Shown: in pieces, positions 1-8,874 of the stretch
Position numbering within the stretch: position 1 is the stretch's first letter
Layout: the number at the start of each line of letters is the position of its first letter
Origin: Pseudomonas sp. Leaf58
GTDB taxonomy: Bacteria; Pseudomonadota; Gammaproteobacteria; Pseudomonadales; Pseudomonadaceae
Direction: 5' to 3'
DNA: 64,000 bases
Assembly (NCBI RefSeq): GCF_003627215.1
Contig: NZ_CP032677.1
Span: 1,059,501 to 1,123,500, forward strand
Notes under the pieces: model-generated
Database searches by the model: none
What the model was told of the DNA's origin: nothing
Seen by the model: the letters and a program-made list of their open reading frames with translations, nothing else
Program-made: the position numbers and the translations under genes

Positions 1-1247
1 GTGGCGTCGACCTGGCGCAGGTTAATGCCCTGGGTGCGCGCTTGTTCATGCAGGCTGGCAGTGCTGCTGCCGGTGGCCAGGGTCAGGGTGTCGAAGGCGC
101 TGGCGCCCACCACGTGTACGCCCAGCGTCTTCAGGCCGGAGGCCAGGATCGCGGTCAGCGCATGGGTACGCTCGGCAATGCGCTTGAGGCCGGCCGGGCC
201 GTGGTACACGGCGAACATGCTGGCGATGTTGGCCAGCAGCACCTGGGCGGTGCAGATGTTGCTGGTGGCTTTTTCGCGGCGGATGTGTTGCTCGCGGGTT
301 TGCATGGCCAGACGCAGAGCGGTCTTGCCAAAGCGGTCGATCGACACGCCGACCAGGCGGCCCGGCATGTCGCGCTTGAATGCATCACGCGTGGCGAAGT
401 AGGCCGCGTGCGGGCCACCGAAGCCCAGCGGCACGCCGAAGCGCTGCGCGCTACCGATGGCCACGTCGGCGTCGAATTCGCCCGGCGGGGTCAGCAGGGT
501 CAAGGCCAGCAGGTCGGCGGCCACGGCGACCAGGGCATTGGCGGCGTGGAAGCGTTGCACCACGTCGCGGTAGTCGAACACTTCACCGTTGCTGGCGGGG
601 TATTGCAGCAGGGCGCCGAAGAAGGCGCTGACATCGCCCAGTTCACGCTCGTCGCCAACCACGATCTCGATACCCAGCGGCTCGGCACGGGTGCGCAGCA
701 CGTCGAGGGTTTGCGGGTGGCAGTGCACGGAGGCGAAGAAGGCGTGGCTGGCCTTGTTCTTCGACAGGCGCTTGCAGAAGGTCATGGCCTCGGCCGCGGC
801 GGTGGCTTCGTCGAGCAGGGAGGCGTTGGCGATCGGCAGGCCGGTCAGGTCGCTGATCAGGGTCTGGAAGTTCAGCAGCGCTTCCAGGCGGCCCTGGGAA
901 ATTTCTGGCTGGTACGGGGTGTAGGCGGTGTACCAGGCCGGGTTTTCCAGCAGGTTGCGCAGGATCGGCGCCGGGGTATGGGTGTTGTAGTAGCCCTGGC
1001 CGATGTAGCTCTTGAACAGCTGGTTTTTGCCGGCGATGGCCTTGAGTGCGGCAAGTGCGTCGGCTTCGCTCTGGCCGTCGTGCGCGCCGAGTACGCTGGT
1101 GCCCTTGATGCTGTCGGGGATGACTGCGGCGCTCATGGCGTCCAGCGAGTCGAAGCCGAGGGTGGCCAGCATGGCCTGCTCGTCGTCAGCGCGTGGGCCG
1201 ATGTGACGGGCGATGAATTCGTTGGCGGTGCCGAGGTTGATGGTCAT
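1..1247 (-). CDS. gcvP: Glycine dehydrogenase (decarboxylating), P protein, N-terminal part
   Basis: This is the PLP-dependent P protein of the glycine cleavage system, which decarboxylates glycine and passes the aminomethyl group to lipoylated GcvH. The first 415 or so residues are visible; the rest lies beyond the left edge. Translation from the ATG at 1247 gives [19 protein letters not shown], then the conserved stretches [12 protein letters not shown] and [19 protein letters not shown], typical of the amino-terminal half of P proteins. The start lies 11 bases after the gcvH stop, so the two genes form an operon. Identification is from family sequence; nothing appears broken in the visible part. 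Confidence 0.95.
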   Translation of the reverse strand, partial: MTINLGTANEFIARHIGPRADDEQAMLATLGFDSLDAMSAAVIPDSIKGTSVLGAHDGQSEADALAALKAIAGKNQLFKSYIGQGYYNTHTPAPILRNLLENPAWYTAYTPYQPEISQGRLEALLNFQTLISDLTGLPIANASLLDEATAAAEAMTFCKRLSKNKASHAFFASVHCHPQTLDVLRTRAEPLGIEIVVGDERELGDVSAFFGALLQYPASNGEVFDYRDVVQRFHAANALVAVAADLLALTLLTPPGEFDADVAIGSAQRFGVPLGFGGPHAAYFATRDAFKRDMPGRLVGVSIDRFGKTALRLAMQTREQHIRREKATSNICTAQVLLANIASMFAVYHGPAGLKRIAERTHALTAILASGLKTLGVHVVGASAFDTLTLATGSSTASLHEQARTQGINLRQVDA

Positions 1248-1258
1248 GGCGGGGATCC

Positions 1259-1642
1259 TCAGGCGTCGTCGTTGGCTTTGATCAAGCGGTCGTAGGCGTC
1301 CTGATCGAGCAGGGTAGCTACGGCGCCGGCATCGGCAGGGATGAAGCGGAAGAACCAGCCTTCGCCCATCGGGTCTTCGTTGACCAGTTCCGGGCTGTCT
1401 TCAAGCTGGTCGTTGATCTGCACCACTTCGCCAGTCAGGGGCATGTACACGCCGCTGGCGGCCTTGACCGATTCGACGGTGGACGCTTCGCTGCCTTTCT
1501 CATACGGCTGCAACTCTGGCAGTTGCACGAAAACCACATCGCCAAGGGCGTTCTGGGCGTAGGCGGTGATGCCCACGGTGACGCTGCCATCGGCTTCGAC
1601 GCGCAGCCATTCGTGATCTTCAGTGAAACGCAACTCGCTCAT
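1259..1642 (-). CDS. gcvH: Glycine cleavage system H protein
   Basis: GcvH is the lipoylated shuttle of the glycine cleavage complex, carrying the aminomethyl group between the P, T and L proteins in the cytoplasm. The 127-residue product has the normal family length and contains the lipoyl attachment motif [17 protein letters not shown], with the modified lysine at about residue 60. It is the first gene of a leftward operon with gcvP. A sigma-54 type promoter and a GcsR-like operator lie upstream and suggest glycine-dependent induction by a TyrR-type activator. Confidence 0.97.
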   Translation of the reverse strand: MSELRFTEDHEWLRVEADGSVTVGITAYAQNALGDVVFVQLPELQPYEKGSEASTVESVKAASGVYMPLTGEVVQINDQLEDSPELVNEDPMGEGWFFRFIPADAGAVATLLDQDAYDRLIKANDDA

Positions 1643-1708
1643 GGGGAATCCTCGGGAAGCAGGGCGTTGGGCGCGGTGGCTCCGCGCTCTTGGGGTTGCT
1701 AACCTCCT

Positions 1709-1724
1709 AGCAATAAATTAGCCA
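1709..1724 (-). promoter_or_regulatory. Sigma-54 (-24/-12) promoter of gcvHP
   Basis: On the minus strand the sequence TGGCTAATTTATTGCT has the GG-N10-GC spacing that defines sigma-54 promoters (family consensus TGGCAC-N5-TTGC). Transcription would start near 1697, leaving a leader of about 55 bases before gcvH. An activator with a GAFTGA loop is encoded at 10658-12166. Confidence 0.72.
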
Positions 1725-1787
1725 TCATTAAAAAAACTATAAAAAACAAATAGTTATACTAATTTCAAGATTGCCGGTCGCGTTAAG

Positions 1788-1805
1788 TGGAACGAAATCG
1801 ATACA
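1788..1805 (-). promoter_or_regulatory. Probable GcsR operator upstream of gcvH
   Basis: Read on the minus strand, TGTATCG-ATTT-CGTTCCA matches 12 of 14 positions of the GcsR site TGTAACG-N4-CGTTCCG that I recall from P. aeruginosa. It lies about 65 to 80 bases upstream of the -24 element, a usual place for a sigma-54 enhancer. The adjacent 18 bases (1770-1787) keep the CGTTA half in the same phase and may be a degenerate second copy. Confidence 0.55.
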
Positions 1806-1861
1806 TAATCGACGGTTCTGAAAAGAACTGGGTGATCAAACCCTTGCAGTACGCCCTCGCT

Positions 1862-1887
1862 GTCGTATGTATTGTTTTCATTACGAC
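1862..1887. repeat. Inverted repeat GTCGTA-N14-TACGAC
   Basis: Six-base perfect arms flank a 14-base AT-rich spacer in the gap between gcvH and the LysR gene. The gap 1643-1930 is AT-rich. Apart from this repeat, the sigma-54 promoter and the operator candidate, I see no gene in it. The function of the repeat is unknown. Confidence 0.3.
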
Positions 1888-1930
1888 GTATTGAATTCGC
1901 TCCATTTGGATAGGGCAGTGGCCTAACCGG

Positions 1931-2812
1931 CTAAACCTGACAATGTTCCAAGGACAGTGCTTCGCACAGTACCCGCTCCAAAATGGCAAAAAAGCACCTG
2001 ATATGGGCCTGCTTCAATGCTTGAGGTCGGGTCACCAGATAAACCTGCATATCGGGTAGGTGAAGGTCCGGGAACAGCCTGATCAGATCGTTCGCCAGTA
2101 TCCGGGGCAGGACGGCAACACCCATGCCTCGCCTGACGGATTCCAGTTGCGCGGCGAATGAGTTCACACTGAACTGCGCGTGGCCTAGGCCACCTGCTTT
2201 TGCCGCGCGCATTTGCGGCAATGTGTCCAGCGGCGGTAACAAGGCAATAGTGTGCGCAGTCGTTGCGGTTACCGCTGGAAATCGCTGCAAATAAACCGCA
2301 TTGGCAAAGACGCCGTAGGCAAGCCGGCCTAGTGGTCGATAAATCAGCGACGGCTCACCCAGGTGGGCTGTACGTACGGCAATGTCTGCCACACCGCGGA
2401 CGATTTTGTGGAAGTCGGCTGTTACCACCAGCTCTACCGAGCAACGCGGGTGCAATGCCGTGAAGCGGCTTGCTGCCTCCAACACGTAAGACGAGAACCC
2501 TTCCCCGGTACTGACCAACACCGTGCCTTCCAACTCAGTGGGCACCTCGGCTAGCCCAGCAGCGGTTTGACGCCTTAAGCCAGCTTCTGCAGCCAAGGCA
2601 ACCTCCACCAGGGCTTGGCCCCTCGAGGTCAACCAACAGCCCTCAACGCCCCGCTCAACCAGCGGTTCGCCTAGCGCGACCTCAAGTTGGGTCAAGCGCC
2701 GGGACACCGTGGATGCGGCAATACCTAGCAACTGGCCGGCTTGAAGAAAGCTTCCACGCCGCGAAACTGCCAGCAGCAGACGAAGATCGTCCCAATTTGC
2801 CTCCAACGCCAT
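1931..2812 (-). CDS. LysR family transcriptional regulator
   Basis: The protein has an N-terminal winged helix (LRLLLAVSRRGSFLQAG, then STVSRRLTQLE) followed by a LysR substrate-binding domain. I place the start at the ATG at 2812 (MALEANWDD), because the helix-turn-helix begins right after it as in relatives; an in-frame ATG at 2824 and one at 2887 are also possible. The gene is divergent from the SnoaL/SDR/phosphatase genes, the usual arrangement when a LysR protein controls its neighbour. The small effector is not predictable. It begins the stretch that looks accessory between gcvH and gltS. Confidence 0.88.
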   Translation of the reverse strand: MALEANWDDLRLLLAVSRRGSFLQAGQLLGIAASTVSRRLTQLEVALGEPLVERGVEGCWLTSRGQALVEVALAAEAGLRRQTAAGLAEVPTELEGTVLVSTGEGFSSYVLEAASRFTALHPRCSVELVVTADFHKIVRGVADIAVRTAHLGEPSLIYRPLGRLAYGVFANAVYLQRFPAVTATTAHTIALLPPLDTLPQMRAAKAGGLGHAQFSVNSFAAQLESVRRGMGVAVLPRILANDLIRLFPDLHLPDMQVYLVTRPQALKQAHIRCFFAILERVLCEALSLEHCQV

Positions 2813-2840
2813 GCGCCCTATCATCCCTGGTCTGCGAATG

Positions 2841-2857
2841 TGCAAAACCATTATGCA
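2841..2857. promoter_or_regulatory. Candidate LysR-type operator
   Basis: TGCAAAACCATTATGCA is a 17-base partly dyadic sequence (TGCA arms) containing T-N11-A motifs, between the divergent LysR gene and the SnoaL-like gene. LysR proteins typically bind such sites; this assignment rests only on position and form. Confidence 0.35.
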
Positions 2858-2928
2858 GTAGGCGTTGTTTTTCCGGCGAGTTGTCACAGGTATATCTGCA
2901 GGCCTTCGAAACGAATGGAATGGACTGT

Positions 2929-3348
2929 ATGACTGCTAACGCCTACGACTATGCGCAGCGCGCCTCAAACGCCTTCAATCGCCGTGATGTGGAGGCGATG
3001 CTTGCGTTGGTTGGCGAAGACTTCATCTACCTCGATAGCATGGGCGCGCAAAGCGGTCGCGAAGCGATGCGCAAACGAGAGCATTCGCTGTTCGAAGCGA
3101 TCCCTGATGCTCACGTGACCTTCAGCCCATTCATGGTCTGTGACGATCGTTTGGCTTTAACGGCCGTACTCACCGGCACCTTCGCCGCGCCCTTGGTGCT
3201 TCCAACCCGGGTGATTCCAGCCCATGGCCGGAGCATTACCGTGCACTACGCCGCCCACTTCACCTTCAAAAATGGGCTGGCCATCCGTGAAGAGGCGTTC
3301 TTCGACAGTGCCGTGTTGATGCCGTTAGCCGTACAGGGTGAGGCTTGA
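2929..3348 (+). CDS. SnoaL-like / NTF2-fold protein
   Basis: The product (about 139 residues from the ATG at 2929) resembles the SnoaL-like cone-shaped fold: YAQRASNAFNRRDVEAMLALVGEDFIYLD is the usual opening helix-turn of these proteins, followed by sheet segments. Members act as polyketide cyclases, isomerases or binding proteins, so the reaction cannot be named. The frame is open further upstream but without similarity; ATG codons at 2920 and 2929 both follow a GGAATGG sequence. Its stop is three bases before the SDR gene, so the two are co-transcribed. Confidence 0.8.
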   Translation: MTANAYDYAQRASNAFNRRDVEAMLALVGEDFIYLDSMGAQSGREAMRKREHSLFEAIPDAHVTFSPFMVCDDRLALTAVLTGTFAAPLVLPTRVIPAHGRSITVHYAAHFTFKNGLAIREEAFFDSAVLMPLAVQGEA

Positions 3349-3351
3349 GCC

Positions 3352-4362
3352 ATGCGCAGCGCTTTCGTTACCGGAGCAACCGGTTTGCTGGGCAACAACC
3401 TGGTGCGTGAATTGGTCGCGGGTGGTTACGCGGTCAAAGGCCTGGTCCGCTCAAGAGCTAAAGGTGAACAGCAGTTCAAAGATCTGCCGGGTGTGGAACT
3501 GGTGGTTGGGGACATGGCCGATGTCGGCGGGTTCGCAGCGGCGCTGCAGGGTTGCGATACGGTGTTTCACACCGCGGCGTACTTCCGTGACAACTACAAG
3601 GGCGGCAGCCACTGGAAAGAACTCGAACGGATTAACGTGGCGGGTACGCAGCGGCTACTAGACCACGCCTACCGCGCCGGCATACGCCGTTTTGTTCATA
3701 CCTCATCCATTGCCGTGCTCGACGGCGCACCGGGCACCTCCATCGATGAATCCTGCCTGCGGGCCGAAGCCGACGCGGATGACTACTACCGTAGCAAGAT
3801 CCTCGCCGACCGTGCGGTCCTATCGTTTCTAAAGGCTTACCCCGAGATGCATGCTTGTATGGTGCTGCCTGGCTGGATGTGGGGGCCTGCCGACATGGGG
3901 CCGACCTCCTCGGGGCAGTTGGTCAACGACGTTGTGCACGGCAAGTTGCCCGGCTTGATCCCAGGTAGCTTCTCGCTTGTCGATGCCCGCGATGTGGCGC
4001 TGGCACAAATTGCCGCGGCCAAGCACGGGCGACGAGGCGAGCGCTATCTAGCGGCGGGCCGGCATATCACCATGCCCGAGTTGGTGCCTGTGCTAGGGCG
4101 TATAGCGGGTGTTCGCCCCCCCGTCCGGCGGCTACCGCTCACCCTGCTGTACAGCTTGGCGGCTGTGCAGGAGGTGTACGCGCGGCTGACCCGCCAGCCC
4201 ATTTTGCTGAGTATGGCCACGGTGCGGCTCTTGGTGAGAGAGCGGGACCGTACCCGCTTCAACCATAGCAAGAGTGAACAGGAGCTTGGCCTGAGCTTCC
4301 GAGCGCTAGAGCTGACAATCGCCGATACCGTGGCGTGGTACCGTGATCACGGCTGGTTTTAA
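3352..4362 (+). CDS. NAD(P)-dependent epimerase/dehydratase (extended SDR)
   Basis: This is a 336-residue extended short-chain dehydrogenase of the dihydroflavonol reductase-like group. The cofactor motif TGATGLLGNN is at residues 7-16, the VFHTAAYF segment follows strand four, the catalytic serine region is HTSSIAVL near 116-123, and Y145-xxx-K149 (YYRSK) is the catalytic pair. It probably reduces a keto or aldehyde group, or epimerises a linked substrate, in the cytoplasm. It follows the SnoaL-like gene by three bases and is followed 74 bases later by a phosphatase-like gene. The substrate is unknown. Confidence 0.88.
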   Translation: MRSAFVTGATGLLGNNLVRELVAGGYAVKGLVRSRAKGEQQFKDLPGVELVVGDMADVGGFAAALQGCDTVFHTAAYFRDNYKGGSHWKELERINVAGTQRLLDHAYRAGIRRFVHTSSIAVLDGAPGTSIDESCLRAEADADDYYRSKILADRAVLSFLKAYPEMHACMVLPGWMWGPADMGPTSSGQLVNDVVHGKLPGLIPGSFSLVDARDVALAQIAAAKHGRRGERYLAAGRHITMPELVPVLGRIAGVRPPVRRLPLTLLYSLAAVQEVYARLTRQPILLSMATVRLLVRERDRTRFNHSKSEQELGLSFRALELTIADTVAWYRDHGWF

Positions 4363-4436
4363 ACCACGCTGGGCCGCGTTCCGCGGCGGCACTTATGTGC
4401 ATTCATTGCCAACCAAGCCAAGGACGTAAAGGTACT

Positions 4437-5021
4437 GTGAGTAGGGAAATAATTTTGATGCGTCACGGCCAGCCAGAGCTGGGCGCAACCGACAAGATGT
4501 CGGCGCTGGATATGAAAAAGTGGATCGAACAGTACGACCAATCTGAAATTACCAAACAGCCCGTCCCGGATGCCAGCCTGCAACTCGCCGCCACCGCCAC
4601 GGTGATTGTCTCTAGCAGTGCCCCCCGTGCGCTGAGCTCCCTGCAAGCGCTCGGTTTGCAGCCGACACTTGTCGACGCGCTGTTCTGTGAAGCGCAGTTG
4701 CCTTATGCCCGCTGGAAACTGCCGCGGCTATCGCCGTTTACCTGGGCCTTTATTCTGCGGGTGTTATGGTTGTGCGGTTACTCACGCCATGTCGAATCGG
4801 TTGATACGGCGAGGGTGCGCGCCCGCATGGCCGCGCAGCGATTGCAATCCCTTGCCAGCGAAGGGCCCGTTTTACTGGTGGGTCACGGTGTTATGAATCG
4901 AATGATTGCCAAGCAATTAACGGCAGACGGATGGACGCGGCAAGCGCGTAATGGCAGCCAGTATTGGAGTGCGGCGGTCTATCGCCAGCGTGCTGGTGAA
5001 CAGATGCCAAGTGAGCGATAG
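4437..5021 (+). CDS. Histidine phosphatase superfamily protein
   Basis: The RHG motif of the phosphoglycerate mutase-like superfamily is close to the N terminus (LMRHGQPEL), and the second catalytic histidine is in VLLVGHGVMNR near the C terminus. I take the GTG at 4437 as start because AAGG precedes it and RHG then falls at residues 9-11; an upstream ATG at 4395 has no clear ribosome binding site. The product (194 residues) could be a small-molecule phosphatase acting with the SDR and SnoaL-like proteins. The substrate is unknown. Confidence 0.82.
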   Translation: MSREIILMRHGQPELGATDKMSALDMKKWIEQYDQSEITKQPVPDASLQLAATATVIVSSSAPRALSSLQALGLQPTLVDALFCEAQLPYARWKLPRLSPFTWAFILRVLWLCGYSRHVESVDTARVRARMAAQRLQSLASEGPVLLVGHGVMNRMIAKQLTADGWTRQARNGSQYWSAAVYRQRAGEQMPSER

Positions 5022-5036
5022 AAGTACCTTGGGTTG

Positions 5037-5056
5037 GCCCGGCGCTTACGCTGGGC
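5037..5056. terminator. Possible hairpin terminator between convergent genes
   Basis: GCCCGGCG-CTTA-CGCTGGGC forms an eight-pair stem with one mismatch in the 61-base gap between the convergent phosphatase and permease genes. There is no clear T run, so it may only block readthrough weakly. Confidence 0.4.
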
Positions 5057-5082
5057 TCCCGAGTGCCTACGGTAAATACCCA

Positions 5083-5982
5083 TTACACGCCGGATGGCTG
5101 TGGCGCTTTTTTGCCTAGACGGATCAGCTCGTTGGAAAAACCCAACCCCGCGAGAATCAACCCAGCCCCTACGTACAACGTGTCGCGCGGTACCTCATTG
5201 AGGATGACGAACGCCAACAGTGCGGCAAACAGCGGTTCAGTCAGTTCCAATGCTTGAACTTGGGACGGCTTTAAATATTCGATGGCTTTGGTGGTACAGA
5301 AGAAACCGAGAATGGTCGGCAACGCAGCCAGCGCCAACAATGCCAGGGCCGCCACCAGCGACAACTCCCCCACGATGAACCCATCGGTCGCCGCTGGCAT
5401 CAGCAGGTAAAGACTGCCGAAAAACAAGAGTTGCCGCGTGAAGTGCAGGCCCCCAGAAACGCCCATACGCTTCATCGCAACTGAAAATGCGCCATAACCG
5501 CAGCCCCCAATTGCTGCGAGCACTGCGCCTTGCAGGGTGAAGCCTTGGCCCAGGTCGGCGCCAAAAATCACTGCAATACCGGCTATGGTCAAGCCGGCGC
5601 CTACCGTTGCGTTGGCGGTGATTGGGTCCTTCAGGACTAGCCGGCCCAGTAATATCGAAGAAATGGATGCGCTAGCCATCAAAATCACCACCACCCCGGC
5701 CGCGGCGTAATGGCTATAGGCAGCGGTTTCAAAGTGGAACAACACGAAAATGCCGAGAAAGGCACAAACCGCTGCCGGGAGCCACTTAGCCGTATGCTCG
5801 GGCCGCTTGAGAAACAGCAGCAAGCCGGACAGTAATAGGCAGCCAAGTACGGTTTTTATCAAGGCGATACTGCTGGAGCTGAAGCCACTGCTCATTAACA
5901 CCTTGCTGAGTACGCCAATTGTCGCATTCAGTGCAGCGGCGCAGAGTGCAAAGAGGACGCCTTTGCCGAAGTGAGATTGCAT
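5083..5982 (-). CDS. EamA/DMT family inner-membrane permease
   Basis: The product is a 299-residue, very hydrophobic protein with about ten transmembrane segments in two repeated halves, as in EamA (drug/metabolite transporter) permeases: FALCAAALNATIGVLSKVLM at the start and a second half with LLALAALPTILGFFCTTKAIEYL. I start it at the ATG at 5982, eight bases after AAGGA, rather than at 6000. Such carriers export amino acids, metabolites or drugs, often with a LysR or biosynthetic partner; here it is convergent with the SDR cassette and might export its product. That link is inference. Confidence 0.87.
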   Translation of the reverse strand: MQSHFGKGVLFALCAAALNATIGVLSKVLMSSGFSSSSIALIKTVLGCLLLSGLLLFLKRPEHTAKWLPAAVCAFLGIFVLFHFETAAYSHYAAAGVVVILMASASISSILLGRLVLKDPITANATVGAGLTIAGIAVIFGADLGQGFTLQGAVLAAIGGCGYGAFSVAMKRMGVSGGLHFTRQLLFFGSLYLLMPAATDGFIVGELSLVAALALLALAALPTILGFFCTTKAIEYLKPSQVQALELTEPLFAALLAFVILNEVPRDTLYVGAGLILAGLGFSNELIRLGKKAPQPSGV

Positions 5983-6059
5983 TATTACATTCCTTGTCAT
6001 TGGTCTTTGGGCAGCAGCGGCCTAGGTTTGTGTTTGGATTAACACCGGCACGTTTGCTG

Positions 6060-7634
6060 CTATACCTTCTCTCGTTCGGCATGCAGGCGATTGCGGCCCG
6101 TTTGCTTGGCGATATAGAGCGCTTGGTCGGCGCGTTCAAGTAGCGATGCCGAGCTGTCGAGGTCCGTTCCATCGGCGCAAGCGATGCCGATACTGACGGT
6201 CATGTGCCCAAAAGGGCTGCCTTTGTGGGGGATAGATTCCAAGGCCAAACGCTCGAGCATCAACCTGGCGACGACGGCCGCTCCGTCGTTGTCGGTATCG
6301 GGCAGGATCACCGCCAGTTCTTCCCCCCCGTAGCGGGCGAGCAGGTCGTGAGGGCGGCGGATGCAGGCAGAAAGCAGAACTGCCATCTGCTGTAGGCAGG
6401 CGTCCCCAGCCGGATGCCCGTAGGTGTCGTTGAAGCTTTTGAAATGGTCGATGTCGATCATCAGCAACGCCAGCGCCGTGCTATTGCGATGGGCCCTGCG
6501 GATCTCCTGGGCCAGCGTCTCGTCAAAGCAGCGCCGGTTGGCAAGCCCCGTCAGCGAATCGTGCATCGCTTGGCGTTCGAGCTGCTGGTTGCTGTCCAGC
6601 AACTGCTGTTGGGTCAGTCGAAGCTCGCTTTCGATCGCGTCCCGCCGGCTCATGGCACGAATCAGCAGCCAGCCAATGGCACCTGTCAGGGCGAGCAGCG
6701 CAGACACCACCAACGAAGACAACAGTGCCTCGAACCGCCAGGCTGCGAGTGCCTCATGCTTGCCCAGCGCTACGGTTGTCACCAAGGGGAGCTTGTCACT
6801 CTTGCGAAATGCATACAGGCGCTCCACGCCGTCCAGGCTGGAGGTGAACGACGCAGTGCCCACCGATTGGTCGACCAGGTACTTGGCGAAGATCGGCGAC
6901 TTCGAAAAATTGCGCCCCATGTCCTGTTCCCGGAACGGATAGCGCACCAGCATCGAACCGTCGCTAAATGACAGCCCGATGGCGCCGTCATGGCCGACGT
7001 CCAGCTTGCCGAAAAGCTGCAAGAAGTTCTCCACGCCAAGGGTCACGGCAACCACGCCGGCGAACTCGCCGCGGTCATCGTTGAAGCGCCGGCTGATGGT
7101 GATTACCCATTGATGGGTGGCGCGGCTACGGATGGGCAGGCCGATAAAGGGCTCGCGGGACGGGTCATCGCGGTGGTGGATGAAAAAGGCCCGGTCGCTG
7201 CTGTTGGCGCCTACCGGTGTCGGGCGGTTAGACGACATTAGCCAGCGCCCATCTTTCGCGTAGATGGTGATGCCGCTCATCTGCAACATCAAGGGGTGCT
7301 GACGCTTGACCAACTGACTTAGCCGTTCGATTTGTGCAGGCCCGGCACCCTCGGTTTCCAGGCGTTCGACCAGGCCGAGCAACAGCAGTGAGCTTTGACG
7401 GACAATACCTTCCGAATAGGTGGACAGGGCCTGGGTCAGGTTCAGGCCATGGGTGTTGACATCTTCCAGGGCGCGCTCGCGAGAGGCCATGACCTTCCAC
7501 AGCGTTAACGACGCGAGAGAACAACCGATGATCAATAGCAGTAGAACAACGAGATAGATGTCACGCTTCACGTCAATACCTGACTGAGATTCCGGTTTCT
7601 CTTGCGGCTTGTTCTTGTCTGTGGTCAGGAACAA
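6060..7634 (-). CDS. Membrane diguanylate cyclase with periplasmic Cache sensor domain
   Basis: This 524-residue enzyme is predicted to make cyclic di-GMP. Transmembrane segments at about 25-46 and 304-327 bracket a periplasmic double Cache-like region (about 50-300, with FIGLPIRSRATHQWVITISR). The GGDEF domain occupies about 355-522 with DSLTGLANRR, GGEEL at 436-440 and an RxxD inhibitory site (RPHD, 427-430) exactly five residues upstream, so it should be active and product-inhibited. A short coiled coil links it to the membrane. The ligand is unknown. It is a single gene within the accessory-looking block. Confidence 0.93.
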   Translation of the reverse strand: MFLTTDKNKPQEKPESQSGIDVKRDIYLVVLLLLIIGCSLASLTLWKVMASRERALEDVNTHGLNLTQALSTYSEGIVRQSSLLLLGLVERLETEGAGPAQIERLSQLVKRQHPLMLQMSGITIYAKDGRWLMSSNRPTPVGANSSDRAFFIHHRDDPSREPFIGLPIRSRATHQWVITISRRFNDDRGEFAGVVAVTLGVENFLQLFGKLDVGHDGAIGLSFSDGSMLVRYPFREQDMGRNFSKSPIFAKYLVDQSVGTASFTSSLDGVERLYAFRKSDKLPLVTTVALGKHEALAAWRFEALLSSLVVSALLALTGAIGWLLIRAMSRRDAIESELRLTQQQLLDSNQQLERQAMHDSLTGLANRRCFDETLAQEIRRAHRNSTALALLMIDIDHFKSFNDTYGHPAGDACLQQMAVLLSACIRRPHDLLARYGGEELAVILPDTDNDGAAVVARLMLERLALESIPHKGSPFGHMTVSIGIACADGTDLDSSASLLERADQALYIAKQTGRNRLHAEREKV

Positions 7635-7780
7635 AAGTCGCGATCCTGACGCTAGGCTTTGACACCCTCTTAACTAACCGAACGGTCAAAAATTAACTCT
7701 CTGATCACGGTGTAAAAATATAGCACCTGAACTGTTGGGGTGTCCCATAAATTACAATAGTGGGTCGCCCCCGAGTTGCT

Positions 7781-8845
7781 TCAATTGGGTAAGTAGCCTT
7801 TGACCCAGTGCACCGTCTTTTCCAAAGTTCGTGCCATGTCGGGGTGGGTGAGTTGATACTTCTGTTCCAGTTGCTTGCTGTTACTCATGTCGAAACGCTG
7901 CGTCTGAATAAAATTCAATGTCTCGGCGCTGATCGCCAGTCGGGCTGCCAACCCGGGAATTTTCAATAGCCACCTGAGCACGCCTATCGCGACATGACGG
8001 CGGGGCGCCTTTACTTTCAGCGTTGCTGCCAACTGCTTGAGCACACCTTGTAAGTTCGGTGTCTGCTCATAGAGCGCCAGCACCTGCCGGTTGGCCATTG
8101 AGGGGTCGAACGCCACGCAGGTTATCATCGTCACCAGGTAATCGACGCTGACCATTGGCAACCAATGGCTGGGGGAGCCAGGGATAGCCTTGAAACGGCC
8201 CAGCGCCAGATTTCGAATAAGTTCGGCCAAAGGTTGCCCTTCGAGAATGTGCCCACTTTCGCTATGGCCACACACCGTAGCAGGATGAACGATGGCGTAA
8301 TCCGCAGCCACTTCCTGCATATAGCGGATGACTGCAAAATGGGACTCCAGCTTGCTGCCTTCGTAGCCACCTACACGCTCATACACGGCGGGCCAATTGG
8401 TGTTTTCCGGGTGCTCATGATCAACTCCGATACTCGCCAGGTGGGTAAGGTTTTGCAGCATATAGCCGCCCACCATCAGCAAGCGGCTGCGCTGGCTCGC
8501 CGCAAGCCTGGCGACTCTCAGCGCCCCTTGTACATTGACTGCGCGGGCGCGCTCCATGGTCAGCCCCCAGGAGAACTGTGCCGCGAGGTGAAAGACCACG
8601 GCGGCCGAAGCCACGCGTTGCTGGTCTGCTTCGCTGAGGCCAAGGCCCTCCCTGCTGATATCTCCCTCAACGGCATGGATATACGCAGGGTTACCGCCCA
8701 GTTGGCTTACCTGTTCTTTGAGCTGCTCAAGGTTTTCCGGGCTGCGCATTAACACCCAGGTCTTGTGCCCCGTCGCCGTTAGACGGGCCAGTAAATGTTG
8801 CCCCACAAAGCCACTGCCGCCGGTAACCAAGCATTCCACGCTCAT
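7781..8845 (-). CDS. SDR-type reductase, NAD-binding-4 / thioester reductase-like
   Basis: The 354-residue product has the extended SDR cofactor motif TGGSGFVGQH at residues 8-17, VFHLAAQFSW after strand four, and the catalytic pair in GYEGSK (Y161, K165). The domain style resembles acyl or thioester reductases (male sterility family) and related 3-beta-HSD-like enzymes, so an aldehyde or fatty acyl substrate is possible. AAGGAG lies six bases before the ATG at 8845. It is transcribed away from a MerR family gene through a promoter with an overlong spacer, which suggests activation by an unknown small molecule. Confidence 0.85.
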   Translation of the reverse strand: MSVECLVTGGSGFVGQHLLARLTATGHKTWVLMRSPENLEQLKEQVSQLGGNPAYIHAVEGDISREGLGLSEADQQRVASAAVVFHLAAQFSWGLTMERARAVNVQGALRVARLAASQRSRLLMVGGYMLQNLTHLASIGVDHEHPENTNWPAVYERVGGYEGSKLESHFAVIRYMQEVAADYAIVHPATVCGHSESGHILEGQPLAELIRNLALGRFKAIPGSPSHWLPMVSVDYLVTMITCVAFDPSMANRQVLALYEQTPNLQGVLKQLAATLKVKAPRRHVAIGVLRWLLKIPGLAARLAISAETLNFIQTQRFDMSNSKQLEQKYQLTHPDMARTLEKTVHWVKGYLPN

Positions 8846-8874
8846 GTCTGACTCCTTGTTTGGATGATTGACGC

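Noticed and set aside
1643..1930. A glycine riboswitch in front of gcvH
   Set aside because: The conserved tandem aptamer core is absent; the region is AT-rich and holds a sigma-54 promoter instead.
1783..1989. A 68-codon frame at the end of the LysR gene, toward gcvH
   Set aside because: It overlaps the LysR coding region and the gcv regulatory region, with no ribosome binding site or similarity.
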